Below the pieces are notes generated by a model. The model saw nothing but the letters and a program-made list of their open reading frames with translations, was not told the origin of the DNA and searched no databases. From assembly GCF_036327775.1 (NCBI RefSeq), contig NZ_CP109598.1, positions 5,158,001 to 5,222,000 of the forward strand: 64,000 nucleotides of DNA, in the 5' to 3' direction. A program made the position numbers and the translations under genes. How positions within the stretch are numbered: the first letter of the stretch is position 1; each line of letters starts with the position of its first letter. Origin of the DNA: Streptomyces sp. NBC_01498 (lineage in GTDB: Bacteria > Actinomycetota > Actinomycetes > Streptomycetales > Streptomycetaceae). Shown in pieces: positions 45,453 through 55,440 of the stretch.

Positions 45453-48392
45453 ATGGTTGATGTTCGGGTGTGGGGGAAGGAACACGGGCTCTTGGAGCCC
45501 TATCCGTTGGTTGGGCATCTCCTGGACACCGGCGTGGTAGCCGGAGCGTTGTGGGATGGGTTTCTGGCTGGATCGCAGCAGCGGGCGATCGTCGGGGAGT
45601 TGGGGGTTGGTGCGGACGAGGCGCGGTCCATGGTCGCGTTCTGGGCGGGGTTGCACGATGTCGGGAAGATCCACCGAGGGTTTCAGTTTCAGCGGGATGC
45701 GCTCAGGCATGGGTCGTGTGCGGCTCTGCTGGCCGATGACGCGTTCGCCGTTCGTGTGGTGGGGGATACGGGCGCCTTCTCGTTGGGGCATCAGGAGGTG
45801 AGCGCGCGGGTGTTGCCCGGGCTGCTGGCGGGGGTGGGATACCCGGTGGGCAGTGGGGTGTTGGCGAGGCGGCTGGTGGTGCGGGTGGCGCAGATGTTGG
45901 GCGGGCATCACGGGCGGTATCCGGGTCTGCCGCAGGGGCGGAGCGTTTTCGATCCGTTGCGGGATTACCCGGAGTTGGGCGCCGGGGGCTGGGAGACGCA
46001 GCGTCGGGAGCACGTGGTCGCGTTACGGGAAGTGATGGGCCATCCGGTCGAGGTGGCGGCCGGGGCGGGGCTGACGGTGCCGGTGGCGGTGGTGATCGCG
46101 GGGCTCGTGATAGTTGCCGACTGGCTGGCCAGTCAGGACGACTTTGTGATGCGGCAGCAGGCCGCCGCAACTGCCGACGGAGGGCTGGGCACCCCGGACT
46201 CGTTACGCGCGCACGCCGCGCGTGCGGCGGCTGAGGCGCCGGGCCTGTTGATGGGCGCGGGTCTGAACCGGGCGCAGTTCACCGTCGGGGGCTTTCGACG
46301 GCGGTTCCCGGAGATCCGGGAGCCGCATCCGTTGCAGGTCAGCGTGGATGTGGAGCTGACGGAGGCGGGAGTCTTCGAGGGCGGGCCGGGCGTCCTTCTG
46401 GTGACGGCGCCGCCGGGGGAGGGCAAGACCGAGGTCGCGCTCGCCGCCGCTGCCTCGATGGGCCGGGCGGCGGGGTGCCCCGGGGTGGCCTTCCTCCTGC
46501 CGACCCGGGCCACCGCTGATCAACTCTACGAACGGATGGCGGCGTTCGGGCGGACGAACCTGGTGGGGGACGCGGCGCTGACGCTGCTGCACGGCGCTGC
46601 CGATCTGAACGAGCGGTACACGCCGGAAGCGCTGCGGGAGCCGAAGACGCTGACCGATGAGCACGATCCGGCGCAGGGCGGAGCCTCGTTGTCGGTGGGC
46701 CGGTGGTTGCGTACCCGTGGGCGGGGGCTGCTGGCTCCGCTGGCGGTCGGCACGGTCGACCAGGCGCTCCTGGCGGTCCTCCCGCTGCGCCACAACGCGC
46801 TGCGGCAGTTGGGCCTGGCGGGCAAGACGGTGGTCGTGGACGAGGCGCACGCGTATGACGCGTTCACCCATGCTCTGCTGCTGCGGTTGCTGGTCTGGCT
46901 CGGGGCGATGCGGGTCCCGGTGGTCCTGCTCTCGGCGACGCTGACCGGGCGTACGGCCACCGGCATGGTGGAGGCGTATCTGTCGGGCGCAGGACGGAAG
47001 CCGGGCTCCAACGAGTTGCCCGCGCCCTCGTATCCGGGCTGGCTGTACGCGGACGCCGCCACCGCGGCCGTCACACTCCCCAGCGGTCCCATCGGCACCA
47101 ACCGGCCATCCAGCCTCCGTATCGATCTGCTCCCCGTCGCCCACACGTACGACACCGCGACCGGGAACGGCCGATTGGCCACGCTGCTGCAAGAGCTGAA
47201 CCCCGTTGCGGACGCGGGCGGTTGTGCCGCCGTGATCTGCACGACCGTCGGCGAGGCGCAGCAGACGTTCAGCGCTCTGCGGGAACACTTCCGGGGGCGA
47301 TACGGGCCGGACTACTCCGGCTGGGACGACCGGGTGTCGTACGCGGATGCGCCCCGGAGTCCGTCGGAAGGGGCCCGGTCGCCGGAGGGTCCCCAGCTGC
47401 GACTGCTGCACGCACGCTTCCCGGGGAAGCGCCGGAGCGCGATCACCCGTGAAGCCGAAGAGTGGTTCGGACGCGTCGGCAAGGAAGGTGTACGGCGTCC
47501 CGTACCCCCGCGCGGGACGATCCTGGTCGCCACCCAGGTGATCGAACAGTCTCTGGACCTGGACTTCGACCTGATCGTCTCCGACCTCGCACCGATGGCG
47601 CTGCTCCTTCAGCGGGCCGGACGGGTCTGGCGGCACCGGACGACCGCTCCGTACCGGCCCTCCTGGAGCAGTGGCCCCCGACTGGCGGTGCTGGTGCCGG
47701 TCAACACCGAGGGTGAGCTCCACCCTCCGAAGGCGTGGGGTGATGTGTACGCGCCGTCGCTCCTGCGCCGCACCCTCGAAAAGCTGGAGGGGCGGGCGGG
47801 AAAGCCCGTGAACGTGCCCGGCGATGTTCAGGAACTCGTCGACGGCGTGTACAACGAGGAGTTCGCGTCGAAGACCCCCAAGCTCCTGCTGGAGGAGGAC
47901 ATCGAGCGGCTGACGGACACCATGGCACGCAAGGGGCTGGCGGACCTGGTGACCATCCCGGAACCGGACGACGTCCGCTCGCTGGAGGAACTCACCAGCA
48001 GCGATGCGGACGAGGACATCATCACGACGCGGCTGGGCGCGGACACCGTGGCGACCCTGCCCGTCTTCGAGGATCCAGCGCAACGCCGGTGGCTGGACGA
48101 ACACCACACGGTGCCGCTCCCGGAGTATGGCGACTCCCCGGGCGGACGCTTCTCCAGGGGTCTGGTGCGTGAACTCCTGGGCTATGTCGTGCCGCTGGCG
48201 CACGGCGAGTGGCGTCGGGCGTGTACGGCCGCCCACCAGCCGCCGGCCGGCTGGCAGGACGAAGCCGCGCTCGCGGGCATCGTCCTGCTGCCGCACACCT
48301 CCGGACCGGAGGGGCCTGCCGGACCGGTACTGGGCAAGCGACGGCTGACGCTCCACCACGAGCTGGGGCTCGTGTCCGAGCGGGTCGACTGA
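45453..48392 (+). CDS. cas3: CRISPR-associated nuclease/helicase Cas3 (type I-E)
   Basis: A 979-residue protein that unwinds and degrades DNA recognised by Cascade. The N-terminal HD nuclease is intact (H22, H68-D69 in HDVGK, HH152-153, D223). The superfamily 2 helicase has Walker A APPGEGKT (319-326), DEAH (463-466), the SATLTG motif and motif VI QRAGRVWRH. The ATG at 45453 has GAGGGGGAG directly upstream; the longer frame reads into the leader. First gene of the cas operon. Confidence 0.97.
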   Translation: MVDVRVWGKEHGLLEPYPLVGHLLDTGVVAGALWDGFLAGSQQRAIVGELGVGADEARSMVAFWAGLHDVGKIHRGFQFQRDALRHGSCAALLADDAFAVRVVGDTGAFSLGHQEVSARVLPGLLAGVGYPVGSGVLARRLVVRVAQMLGGHHGRYPGLPQGRSVFDPLRDYPELGAGGWETQRREHVVALREVMGHPVEVAAGAGLTVPVAVVIAGLVIVADWLASQDDFVMRQQAAATADGGLGTPDSLRAHAARAAAEAPGLLMGAGLNRAQFTVGGFRRRFPEIREPHPLQVSVDVELTEAGVFEGGPGVLLVTAPPGEGKTEVALAAAASMGRAAGCPGVAFLLPTRATADQLYERMAAFGRTNLVGDAALTLLHGAADLNERYTPEALREPKTLTDEHDPAQGGASLSVGRWLRTRGRGLLAPLAVGTVDQALLAVLPLRHNALRQLGLAGKTVVVDEAHAYDAFTHALLLRLLVWLGAMRVPVVLLSATLTGRTATGMVEAYLSGAGRKPGSNELPAPSYPGWLYADAATAAVTLPSGPIGTNRPSSLRIDLLPVAHTYDTATGNGRLATLLQELNPVADAGGCAAVICTTVGEAQQTFSALREHFRGRYGPDYSGWDDRVSYADAPRSPSEGARSPEGPQLRLLHARFPGKRRSAITREAEEWFGRVGKEGVRRPVPPRGTILVATQVIEQSLDLDFDLIVSDLAPMALLLQRAGRVWRHRTTAPYRPSWSSGPRLAVLVPVNTEGELHPPKAWGDVYAPSLLRRTLEKLEGRAGKPVNVPGDVQELVDGVYNEEFASKTPKLLLEEDIERLTDTMARKGLADLVTIPEPDDVRSLEELTSSDADEDIITTRLGADTVATLPVFEDPAQRRWLDEHHTVPLPEYGDSPGGRFSRGLVRELLGYVVPLAHGEWRRACTAAHQPPAGWQDEAALAGIVLLPHTSGPEGPAGPVLGKRRLTLHHELGLVSERVD

Positions 48393-48757
48393 GGGAGGCA
48401 GCTGGAGATCGCCCTATCACGGTATCGCTCGCCCGGAAGGATCTTTGAGCAGATTCCTCAAAGCCGCTTGTCCGGTGCTCGTTCATGGGTAATGTCACTG
48501 TCGGTGGAAGGGGGGCTCACCCGCTGTATCTGCCTGGCATTCAGTCAGGAGGCTTGCAGTGCCCACACCGTGGTCCCCCTGATACCCAATCAGGGGGACG
48601 ACTGCGGCCCCCACTGACGCGGGGATCGGACTCGGTGTCTGACCGGCTCTCCCGGAAGGATCGGTCCACCTCCGCCACCGCGGAGACGCCTTCGACACGA
48701 CGCGACGGCTCTGTCGAAACACATACCGTTCGACGTGACAACCGGAGTGACCAGCTC
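48393..48757. promoter_or_regulatory. cas3-cas8e intergenic region with perfect palindrome
   Basis: About 365 bp, long for a cas operon. At 48,573-48,599 there is a perfect inverted repeat: 11-bp arms GTCCCCCTGAT / ATCAGGGGGAC around ACCCA. No T-run follows, so it looks more like an operator than a terminator. The cas8e frame is open through much of the region, but the family N-terminus begins at 48,758. Confidence 0.65.
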
Positions 48758-50389
48758 GTGTCTACCGAACCGCCCACCGTAGAGGTGGAGCAACTCCATC
48801 CCTGCGACCTCCAACTCTACGACCTTGGTACCGAACCGTGGGCCCCCGTCTCGATGCTCCCCGCGGCCGACGGGTCGGCCGGCTCCCGCAGTCTCGGCTT
48901 CCTGGGCCTGTTTCTCGACGCCCACCGGATCGGCGGGCTCGCCGTCGCGTTGCCACCTGCCGCATCCGGATTGATGCGAGTGTTGTACGCCCTCGCCGCG
49001 CGGATCACCGGTCTCCACGAGGCGAAGAACCAGGGGGAGTGGAGCGATCGCAGATATGAACTCCTCGAAGAAGACGGGCAGTTCGATGCGGACGCGGTGA
49101 ATGAGTACTTCAGTCGCTTCGCGAAACGATTCCGTCTCTTCGACACCGAGCGTCCGTGGATGCAGGACCCCAGGCTGACCGAGGAGTGTCCGACCGGTTC
49201 GGGCGTCAACAAGTTGGTAATGGCACGACCGGCGGGCAACAACCAGGTGTTCTTCGGGCACTTCACCGACGATGAGCAGGTGTCGCTGACGCCGGCCGAC
49301 GCCGTGTTGCATCTGCTGGCGCAGCTCTACTACGGGCCTTCGGGTCAGTGCACGCCGCGGACCGTGGCGGGACAGCGGTTCGGAAACGCCTATGCCGGTC
49401 CGTTGCGCAAGGTGCTTTCCTACCATCCGTTGGGACGCTCGCTCTTCGAGACGCTGCTGCTGGGCCTTCCGTACCCGAACAGATGGCCCCGCGACAGGAA
49501 CCGCGAGCCCGACCGCTGTCCCTGGGAGCGCGACGAACTGCCCGATCCGCTCGCCGTGCCGACCGCGCCGACGGGGCCACTGGGGGCGCTCACCGAGCAG
49601 TACCGGCACGCGGTCCTCCTTACTCGCGGCCCCGGGGGAGGGAGCGTGGTGGACGCGCACATCACCTGGGCACTGCGCGTCAACCGACCGCCGCACGAAG
49701 ACCCGTACCTGCTGTGGGACGAGGGCAGAGACCTGCTCAAACGGCCCCGGGAGGCGGACGCGGACCGCGCTTTGTGGCGGGACCTGGACGCGCTGGTGAC
49801 CGAGACCCGCACGGACTCCGGGCATCGGCCCTCCGCACTGAGCGACCTGAACTGCGAGTTGCCGCCAGAGGTCGAGGACGCCCTGCGGGTGCAGTCCCTC
49901 GGTTTCGACCAGGACGGCCAGACCCGCGACCGTACGTACTTCACCGGTTCCACCCCGCCGCTGTTCGCACTGCTCCGGGACTCGGACAACCCGGCGGACA
50001 GAGCCCTCAAGCTGGGCCTCAGGGAAGGGCGCGATGCGGCGGAGAAGGCGGCGAGCCGGCTGGAATACGCGTTGCAGACGGCGTGGCGCGCCTACACCAC
50101 CCCGTTCGAGAACGATCGTCCCGGCGGGACCGCCAAGGAGCGGCGCAAGCGCGGCGGACCGTGGCCCGCACGTGCACTGGCCGCCTACTGGCCGGCCGCC
50201 GAGCAGCGCTTCTGGGAGTCGCTCCATGCCCGGGACTTCGCGGGGAGTTCCAGAGCGTTCGGGCAGCTCGCGCTGCGTGAGTACGACACGGTGACGCTCC
50301 AGATCGCCGCTACCCCTCGGGGGGCAAAAGCCCGCGAGAAAGCACGCGGACTGGTGTCCGTTCTGCTGAGTGTCCCCGACCGTCCCTGA
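48758..50389 (+). CDS. cas8e: Cascade large subunit Cas8e (Cse1/CasA)
   Basis: A 543-residue large subunit that reads the PAM and recruits Cas3. Recognisable Cse1 features are the N-terminal ALPPAASGLMRVLYALAARI, WSDRRYELLEED and ERPWMQDPRLTEEC segments and a helical C-terminus. The GTG at 48758 is chosen because the family begins about here; GGAG lies 10 bases upstream. The frame can be extended to 48485. Confidence 0.93.
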   Translation: MSTEPPTVEVEQLHPCDLQLYDLGTEPWAPVSMLPAADGSAGSRSLGFLGLFLDAHRIGGLAVALPPAASGLMRVLYALAARITGLHEAKNQGEWSDRRYELLEEDGQFDADAVNEYFSRFAKRFRLFDTERPWMQDPRLTEECPTGSGVNKLVMARPAGNNQVFFGHFTDDEQVSLTPADAVLHLLAQLYYGPSGQCTPRTVAGQRFGNAYAGPLRKVLSYHPLGRSLFETLLLGLPYPNRWPRDRNREPDRCPWERDELPDPLAVPTAPTGPLGALTEQYRHAVLLTRGPGGGSVVDAHITWALRVNRPPHEDPYLLWDEGRDLLKRPREADADRALWRDLDALVTETRTDSGHRPSALSDLNCELPPEVEDALRVQSLGFDQDGQTRDRTYFTGSTPPLFALLRDSDNPADRALKLGLREGRDAAEKAASRLEYALQTAWRAYTTPFENDRPGGTAKERRKRGGPWPARALAAYWPAAEQRFWESLHARDFAGSSRAFGQLALREYDTVTLQIAATPRGAKAREKARGLVSVLLSVPDRP

Positions 50390-50577
50390 GTTGTGCGTTC
50401 CGTGCTCGGTGCGGTCCGCGGATTCGTGCGCGCGGCAGGCATGGCTGGCCACGCGACTTCCCCACGACCGAGGCCGAGAGACATGACGGAAGCGGAGAGT
50501 ACCGCCGGGCACGTAGACGCCGGACCACCTTCGACGAGCCCAGCAGCACCCCGACCACCACACCAACGGCGGAATCG

Positions 50578-51357
50578 ATGAGCGCGACAACCCACGGACA
50601 AGAACAGCAACCCCAGCCAAGGGACTTGGATCTGCTCAGATACGACGAGTACGCGGAGCGGGTGCGCAAACTGTGCCGGGAGGCGCCGGGGAAACAGTCC
50701 GCGTTACGAGCCGGACTGGGCAAGCCGGTCACCGAAGTTCCCGCCCGGATGCACGCTGCGCTGTTGCGGCCCGGACTTATCCGGGAGGACCCCGAGGGCC
50801 GGGGCTACGTGGACAAGGAGCGTGCGTACTACGCGATCGCCGCGCTCATCGCCGCCCGCCCACGGTCCCAGCGGCTGTCCGAGACTTCTGACACCGACAC
50901 GGCGGACACCGGAACGCGGGAACATCCGACGGGCGAGGATGTTCCCGCGGCGGTCGCCGCGGACGGCGACAGCGCCGATACCCGGCCAGCCTCGGACACT
51001 TCTCGCGCGGACGGGAGCGCGACGGCGTTCCGGCCGCGTGGCACCAGCCTGGGCGAGAGCTTCGCGATCGCCGTCGGCCGCCGCAGCCCCGACCAGCTCA
51101 ATTCAGGCGCCGCCGAGTCACGGCTGCACCTGCTCGTGCGCCAGGACCTCGACGGCGTTCACCGGACGCTGCCCAGCGTGGTCCGCTGGCTGGGCTCCTC
51201 CGGCGTCGGCCCGGACTACGCCTGTCTGCTGCGGGACCTCACCGTGTGGCGTTATGAACGCGACGCAGTGGCGACCCGCTGGCTCCAGGCGTTCTATCGG
51301 TCGCTGCGCCGGCAGGAGACGGCGGCCGGGGAACGGCCGTCCTCACCCGACTCCTGA
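50578..51357 (+). CDS. cse2: Cascade small subunit Cse2 (Cas11/CasB)
   Basis: A 259-residue Cse2 protein that stabilises the non-target strand. Two helical halves (YAERVRKLCREAPGKQSALR and SLGESFAIAVGRRSPDQLNS to RWLQAFYRSLRR) are separated by an acidic, Asp/Thr/Ala-rich linker at about residues 100-150. E. coli Cse2 (160 residues) has no such linker. The 188-bp gap before the gene is unusual for a cas operon. Confidence 0.9.
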   Translation: MSATTHGQEQQPQPRDLDLLRYDEYAERVRKLCREAPGKQSALRAGLGKPVTEVPARMHAALLRPGLIREDPEGRGYVDKERAYYAIAALIAARPRSQRLSETSDTDTADTGTREHPTGEDVPAAVAADGDSADTRPASDTSRADGSATAFRPRGTSLGESFAIAVGRRSPDQLNSGAAESRLHLLVRQDLDGVHRTLPSVVRWLGSSGVGPDYACLLRDLTVWRYERDAVATRWLQAFYRSLRRQETAAGERPSSPDS

Positions 51358-51525
51358 CACCCGACGTCCGTTCCACGACCCCGGCCTTGGTCCTGTCGTG
51401 GGACGCGACGAGGCCGCTGACAGTCGGCCCCTGCTTTTTCCCCGCTTGCGGGCCCGTCACCTCATTCACCCGTGCCTGCCCCGTGCCCGTCCTTCTTTCC
51501 CACGCCCATCAGAGAGATTTCCGTG

Positions 51526-52746
51526 ATGCCCATCGCACCCGCCGTCACATCGGCGCCCCGCTTCCTGGACCTGCACGTCGTCCAGACCCTCCCGTACAAC
51601 AACGTCAACCGAGATGATCTTGGTTCTCCAAAGTCCCTGACGTTCGGCGGTACCACTCGTACGCGTGTGTCCAGCCAGGCGTGGAAGCGTCCGGTGCGCC
51701 TGGCGGTGGAGGAGGCCATCGGGGAGAAGGCACTGCGTACCCGTCGGCTTCCCGAGCAAGTCTTCCGGGAGCTGGTAAGCCGGGGCTGGCCGGAGGATCT
51801 GGCCGCTCTGGCGGGTGCGCAGGTGATCCGCTCGGCCGAGACCAAGCTCGCCCTGGAGAAGGGCGACCGCACCACGGCGTCCCTCCTGTTCCTGCCCGAC
51901 AGTGCCGCGTCCGCTCTCGCGGACATCGCCGAGGAGCACCGGCAGGCGCTGGCCAAGGCCCTGGGCAAGGCCGCCGCCACCAAACCGTTGCTGCCCAAGG
52001 ACGCCGTCCACGACGTCCTGCGTTCCCGCAACGGGTCCATCGCCCTGTTCGGGCGGATGCTCGCGGAGATTCCCCAGGCAGGTGTCGACGGCGCGGTACA
52101 GGTGGCGCACGCCTTCACCACGCACGCCACCTCCGTACAGACGGACTTCTTCACCGCCGTGGACGACGTCAACCAGTGGGCGGAGGACGCGGGCAGCGCC
52201 CATATGAACACCGGCGAGTTCAGCACCGGTGTTTTCTACCGCTACGCCACCCTCGACCTGCGTGATCTCGCGTCGAACGTGGCCTCCCTGAAAGGCCCGC
52301 AGGACCGCCCCACCACACCGCTGGCCCCGTCCGACAACGCGTACCTCCGGGACGTGGGCACCCTGCGCGACCTCACCACCGCCTTCGCCACCGCGTTCCT
52401 CGGCACCGTGCCCGGTGCGAAGAAGACCTCCACCGCCCCGCACACCCACCCGGACCTGGTCCATGTCGCGGTGCGGCCCGACCGGCCGCTCTCCCTGGCC
52501 GCCGCGTTCGAGGAGCCCGTACGGGCCAGGGAGCACGGCTGGGGACTGCCGTCCCGACTGGCCTTGAGCGAGTACGCCGCCCGCATCAACCGGCTGTTGG
52601 GCACCGAGGAACTTCCGTACGCCGCCCACGCCGGCCTGGACGAGAAGCATCTGCCGGGGCTCGGCACCATGGCCGCCTCCTATCCCGAACTGATCGCCGG
52701 CGCGGTCGATATCGCCTACCCCACCGCCAAGGCGGCCGGCGCGTGA
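51526..52746 (+). CDS. cas7e: Cascade backbone subunit Cas7e (Cse4/CasC)
   Basis: A 406-residue backbone protein that forms the crRNA filament. The family hallmark near the N-terminus is present (FLDLHVVQTLPYNNVNRDD, then RTRVSSQAWKRPVR), with MNTGEFSTGVFYRYATLDLR in the middle. The ATG at 51526 follows a weak purine-rich site; a GTG lies one codon upstream. Stop overlaps the cas5e start. Confidence 0.95.
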   Translation: MPIAPAVTSAPRFLDLHVVQTLPYNNVNRDDLGSPKSLTFGGTTRTRVSSQAWKRPVRLAVEEAIGEKALRTRRLPEQVFRELVSRGWPEDLAALAGAQVIRSAETKLALEKGDRTTASLLFLPDSAASALADIAEEHRQALAKALGKAAATKPLLPKDAVHDVLRSRNGSIALFGRMLAEIPQAGVDGAVQVAHAFTTHATSVQTDFFTAVDDVNQWAEDAGSAHMNTGEFSTGVFYRYATLDLRDLASNVASLKGPQDRPTTPLAPSDNAYLRDVGTLRDLTTAFATAFLGTVPGAKKTSTAPHTHPDLVHVAVRPDRPLSLAAAFEEPVRAREHGWGLPSRLALSEYAARINRLLGTEELPYAAHAGLDEKHLPGLGTMAASYPELIAGAVDIAYPTAKAAGA

Positions 52747-53588
52747 CCGGGTTCCTCCTCCACCTCTCCGCGCCTATGCAGTCCTGGGGTGAGCACAGCG
52801 CCTTCACCCATCGGGACACCGCCACCCACCCGACCCGCTCCGGACTGATCGGCCTGCTCGCCTCCGCCCTCGGCATTCCCCGGGCCCAGGCTGTCGCCGA
52901 CGGGCAAGACCGCACGACATTGTTCGCCCGGTTGACCGAGGTTCGGTTCACCGTACGGGTGGACCGCCCAGGCACCGTCATGAGCGACTTCCACACGGTT
53001 GGGGGCGGCTACCCCCACCACCGGACCGTACCCACCGCGAAGGGCGCCCGGCGCGGCGTGGACGCGGCAACCATCGTCTCCACCCGCCACTACCTCTCCG
53101 ACGCCGCTTTCACCGTCGCGGCCGACTTCACCGACGCAGACCTCGCCCGGCTCTGCTCCGACGCCGTGGCCGCGCCGTGCCGGCCGCTCCACCTGGGTCG
53201 CCGCTCCTGCCCGCCGGGCGCCCTGCTGCTGCTCGGCACCGGTTTTGACGACCCGGCCGCCGAGTTGAGCCGCTTTCCGCTGGCACGACGTGCCCCCCGC
53301 ATTCCGCCGCTGTCCGGCACGGTCGACGTCCGCTTCATCAGCGATCAGCCCCTCCCTGACCGTATGGATCCCGCGGATCCCGCGTGCCCGCAGGGCCCTC
53401 CGGCGCCGGTCACCGTGACCATGCTCAACGACGAACCGGTTCGCCTCACCGCCCGCGACCGCGTCCACCGCGCACGCCCCGCGTACAGCACCACCCGGCC
53501 CTTGCCCGTGACCCTCTGCTCCGGATACGGCATCGCCTACCTCAACGCCATCGCCGACCATCTGCACCCGCAAGGAGCCACGTCGTGA
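52743..53588 (+). CDS. cas5e: Cascade subunit Cas5e (CasD)
   Basis: A 281-residue Cas5 protein that caps the 5' end of the crRNA. It begins with the family motif FLLHLSAPMQSWGEHSAF and has DFHTVGGGYPHHRT further on. GTG start overlapping the cas7e stop (GTGA). Expected to hold the GTGGTCCG handle defined by this array. Confidence 0.94.
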   Translation: MTGFLLHLSAPMQSWGEHSAFTHRDTATHPTRSGLIGLLASALGIPRAQAVADGQDRTTLFARLTEVRFTVRVDRPGTVMSDFHTVGGGYPHHRTVPTAKGARRGVDAATIVSTRHYLSDAAFTVAADFTDADLARLCSDAVAAPCRPLHLGRRSCPPGALLLLGTGFDDPAAELSRFPLARRAPRIPPLSGTVDVRFISDQPLPDRMDPADPACPQGPPAPVTVTMLNDEPVRLTARDRVHRARPAYSTTRPLPVTLCSGYGIAYLNAIADHLHPQGATS

Positions 53589-54382
53589 ACTCCACCGACA
53601 CCGATCCCACGACGGAGAGCGCCGCGACAGCCACCGCCGGTCCGGCGACCGGACAAGCCTGGCTGACCCGACTACTCCTCAACCCCCGCAGCCGCGCCGT
53701 CCAGCGCGACCTGCGCAACATCACCGACCTGCACCGCACCGTCATGAACCTCGTCCCGGACGACCTCGGCGATACTCCCCGGGCCCGGGCCGGACTCCTC
53801 TTCCGGCTGGAGACCGACGGAACGGGCGACCCGGTCCTCCTGGTCCAGACCCGCACACCCCCCTCGACCGGCCGGCTCCCCCACGGCTACGCCCGCGTCG
53901 AGAGTCGCCCCATGGACACGCTGCTCGCCGCGCTGCGCCCGAGCCTGCTCCTCCGCTACCGGCTCGCCGCCAACGCGGTACGCCGCTGCGGCCCCAACAG
54001 CACCGCCGGCCGCTGGAAACAGGCCATCCCGCTGCACGGACCGGAAGCCGACCAGTGGTGGATCGACCGGGCGACCGCCTCCGGCCTCGCCCCGCACACC
54101 CTGGTGTCCAGGTCCACCGACACCGCCACCACCTGGCACGCCACCAACCCGAAAACGGTGCTCCCGGCACCCGCCCCACCGACGACTACCGACCCGAAAT
54201 CCGTCGCCGGTGCCACCCCGCGTGCCAACCGCCGCATCGACCGAGCGGTCACCCTCTTCGAAGGCACCGCCCAGGTGACCGACCCCGCCGCCCTGCGCTC
54301 CGCACTTCTGAACGGCATCGGACGCAGCAAGTCCTACGGCTGCGGCCTGCTCAGCCTCGCGCCCGCCCACCCAGGAGCCTGA
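53585..54382 (+). CDS. cas6e: crRNA endonuclease Cas6e (CasE)
   Basis: A 265-residue Cas6e that cuts the repeat hairpin and stays bound to it. N-terminal TRLLLNPRSRAVQRDLRNIT and the glycine-rich C-terminal loop GIGRSKSYGCGLLSLAP are typical; a candidate catalytic His lies in TDLHRTVMNLVP. GTG start overlaps the cas5e stop and has AAGGAG upstream. Confidence 0.94.
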   Translation: MNSTDTDPTTESAATATAGPATGQAWLTRLLLNPRSRAVQRDLRNITDLHRTVMNLVPDDLGDTPRARAGLLFRLETDGTGDPVLLVQTRTPPSTGRLPHGYARVESRPMDTLLAALRPSLLLRYRLAANAVRRCGPNSTAGRWKQAIPLHGPEADQWWIDRATASGLAPHTLVSRSTDTATTWHATNPKTVLPAPAPPTTTDPKSVAGATPRANRRIDRAVTLFEGTAQVTDPAALRSALLNGIGRSKSYGCGLLSLAPAHPGA

Positions 54383-54390
54383 CACCCGCC

Positions 54391-55404
54391 ATGGCTGCCA
54401 ACCGCCGCCCCCACACGCAGAGTTCCGCCCGCCGCCGCGTCGCCTCACCCACCCTGGCGATGCTGCCCCGGGTCGGTGACTCGCTCTCCTTCCTCTACGC
54501 CGACATCGTCCGTATCGTCCAGGACGACACCGGCGTCTGCGCCGAAACCACCGGCGAAGACGGCGACATCACCCGCGTCCACCTGCCCACCGCGTCACTG
54601 AGCTGCGTGTTGCTGGGCCCGGGCACCTCCATCACCCAGCCCGCGCTCGCCACCTTCGCCCGCCACGGCACCACCGTGGTCTGCACCGGCTCCGGCGGTG
54701 TCCGCTGCTACTCCGGCACGGTCCCCGCCTCCCTCACCACCCGCTGGCTCGAACGCCAGGTCCACCAGTGGACCGATCCCGACCGCAGACTCGCGGTCGC
54801 ACGCCAGATGTACACGTCCCGCTTCCAGATCGGCGTCCCCGCGGCCACCACCCTGGAGCAGTTACGCGGCATGGAGGGCCAGCGCATGAAAGCGCTGTAC
54901 AAACTCCTCGCCCAGCAGCACCGCATCGGCCGCTTCCGGCGCTCCTACGAACCCGACTCCTGGGACACCCAGGACCCCGTCAACCTCGCCCTGTCCTCCG
55001 CCAGTTCGTGCCTGTACGGAATCGTGCACTCGGCCCTGGTCGCTCTCGGCTGCTCGCCGGCCCTCGGCTTCGTCCACCAAGGGACCCAACTCGCCTTCGT
55101 CTACGACATCGCCGACCTCTACAAAGCCGAACTCACCGTCCCCCTCGCCTTCTCCCTCCACGATTCCCCCAACCCCGAAGCAGCCGCCCGCCGCAGCTTT
55201 CGGGAACAGCTCCGCCTCTTCAAACTTCTCCCTCGCATCGTCACCGACGTCCAGACACTCCTCGCCCCCGGCGAAACGGAACACGTCGCCGATGGGCACA
55301 CCGACGGCGAAGCCGTGGAGATGGTCAACCTCTGGGACCCGAAATCCGGCTCGGTACCGGCGGGCGTCAACTACGCCCCGCAGGAGGCCCCCGATGTTCC
55401 GTAA
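54391..55404 (+). CDS. cas1: CRISPR integrase Cas1 (type I-E)
   Basis: A 337-residue Cas1 that inserts new spacers with Cas2. Active-site residues are in place: Glu162 in LRGMEGQR, His229 in GFVHQGTQLAF and Asp242 in VYDIADLYK. ATG 8 bp after the cas6e stop. Slightly longer than E. coli Cas1 because of a basic N-terminal extension. Confidence 0.95.
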   Translation: MAANRRPHTQSSARRRVASPTLAMLPRVGDSLSFLYADIVRIVQDDTGVCAETTGEDGDITRVHLPTASLSCVLLGPGTSITQPALATFARHGTTVVCTGSGGVRCYSGTVPASLTTRWLERQVHQWTDPDRRLAVARQMYTSRFQIGVPAATTLEQLRGMEGQRMKALYKLLAQQHRIGRFRRSYEPDSWDTQDPVNLALSSASSCLYGIVHSALVALGCSPALGFVHQGTQLAFVYDIADLYKAELTVPLAFSLHDSPNPEAAARRSFREQLRLFKLLPRIVTDVQTLLAPGETEHVADGHTDGEAVEMVNLWDPKSGSVPAGVNYAPQEAPDVP

Positions 55405-55440
55405 CCCCGCCGGACACCTCACCGAACCCCCGGGGCTTCC

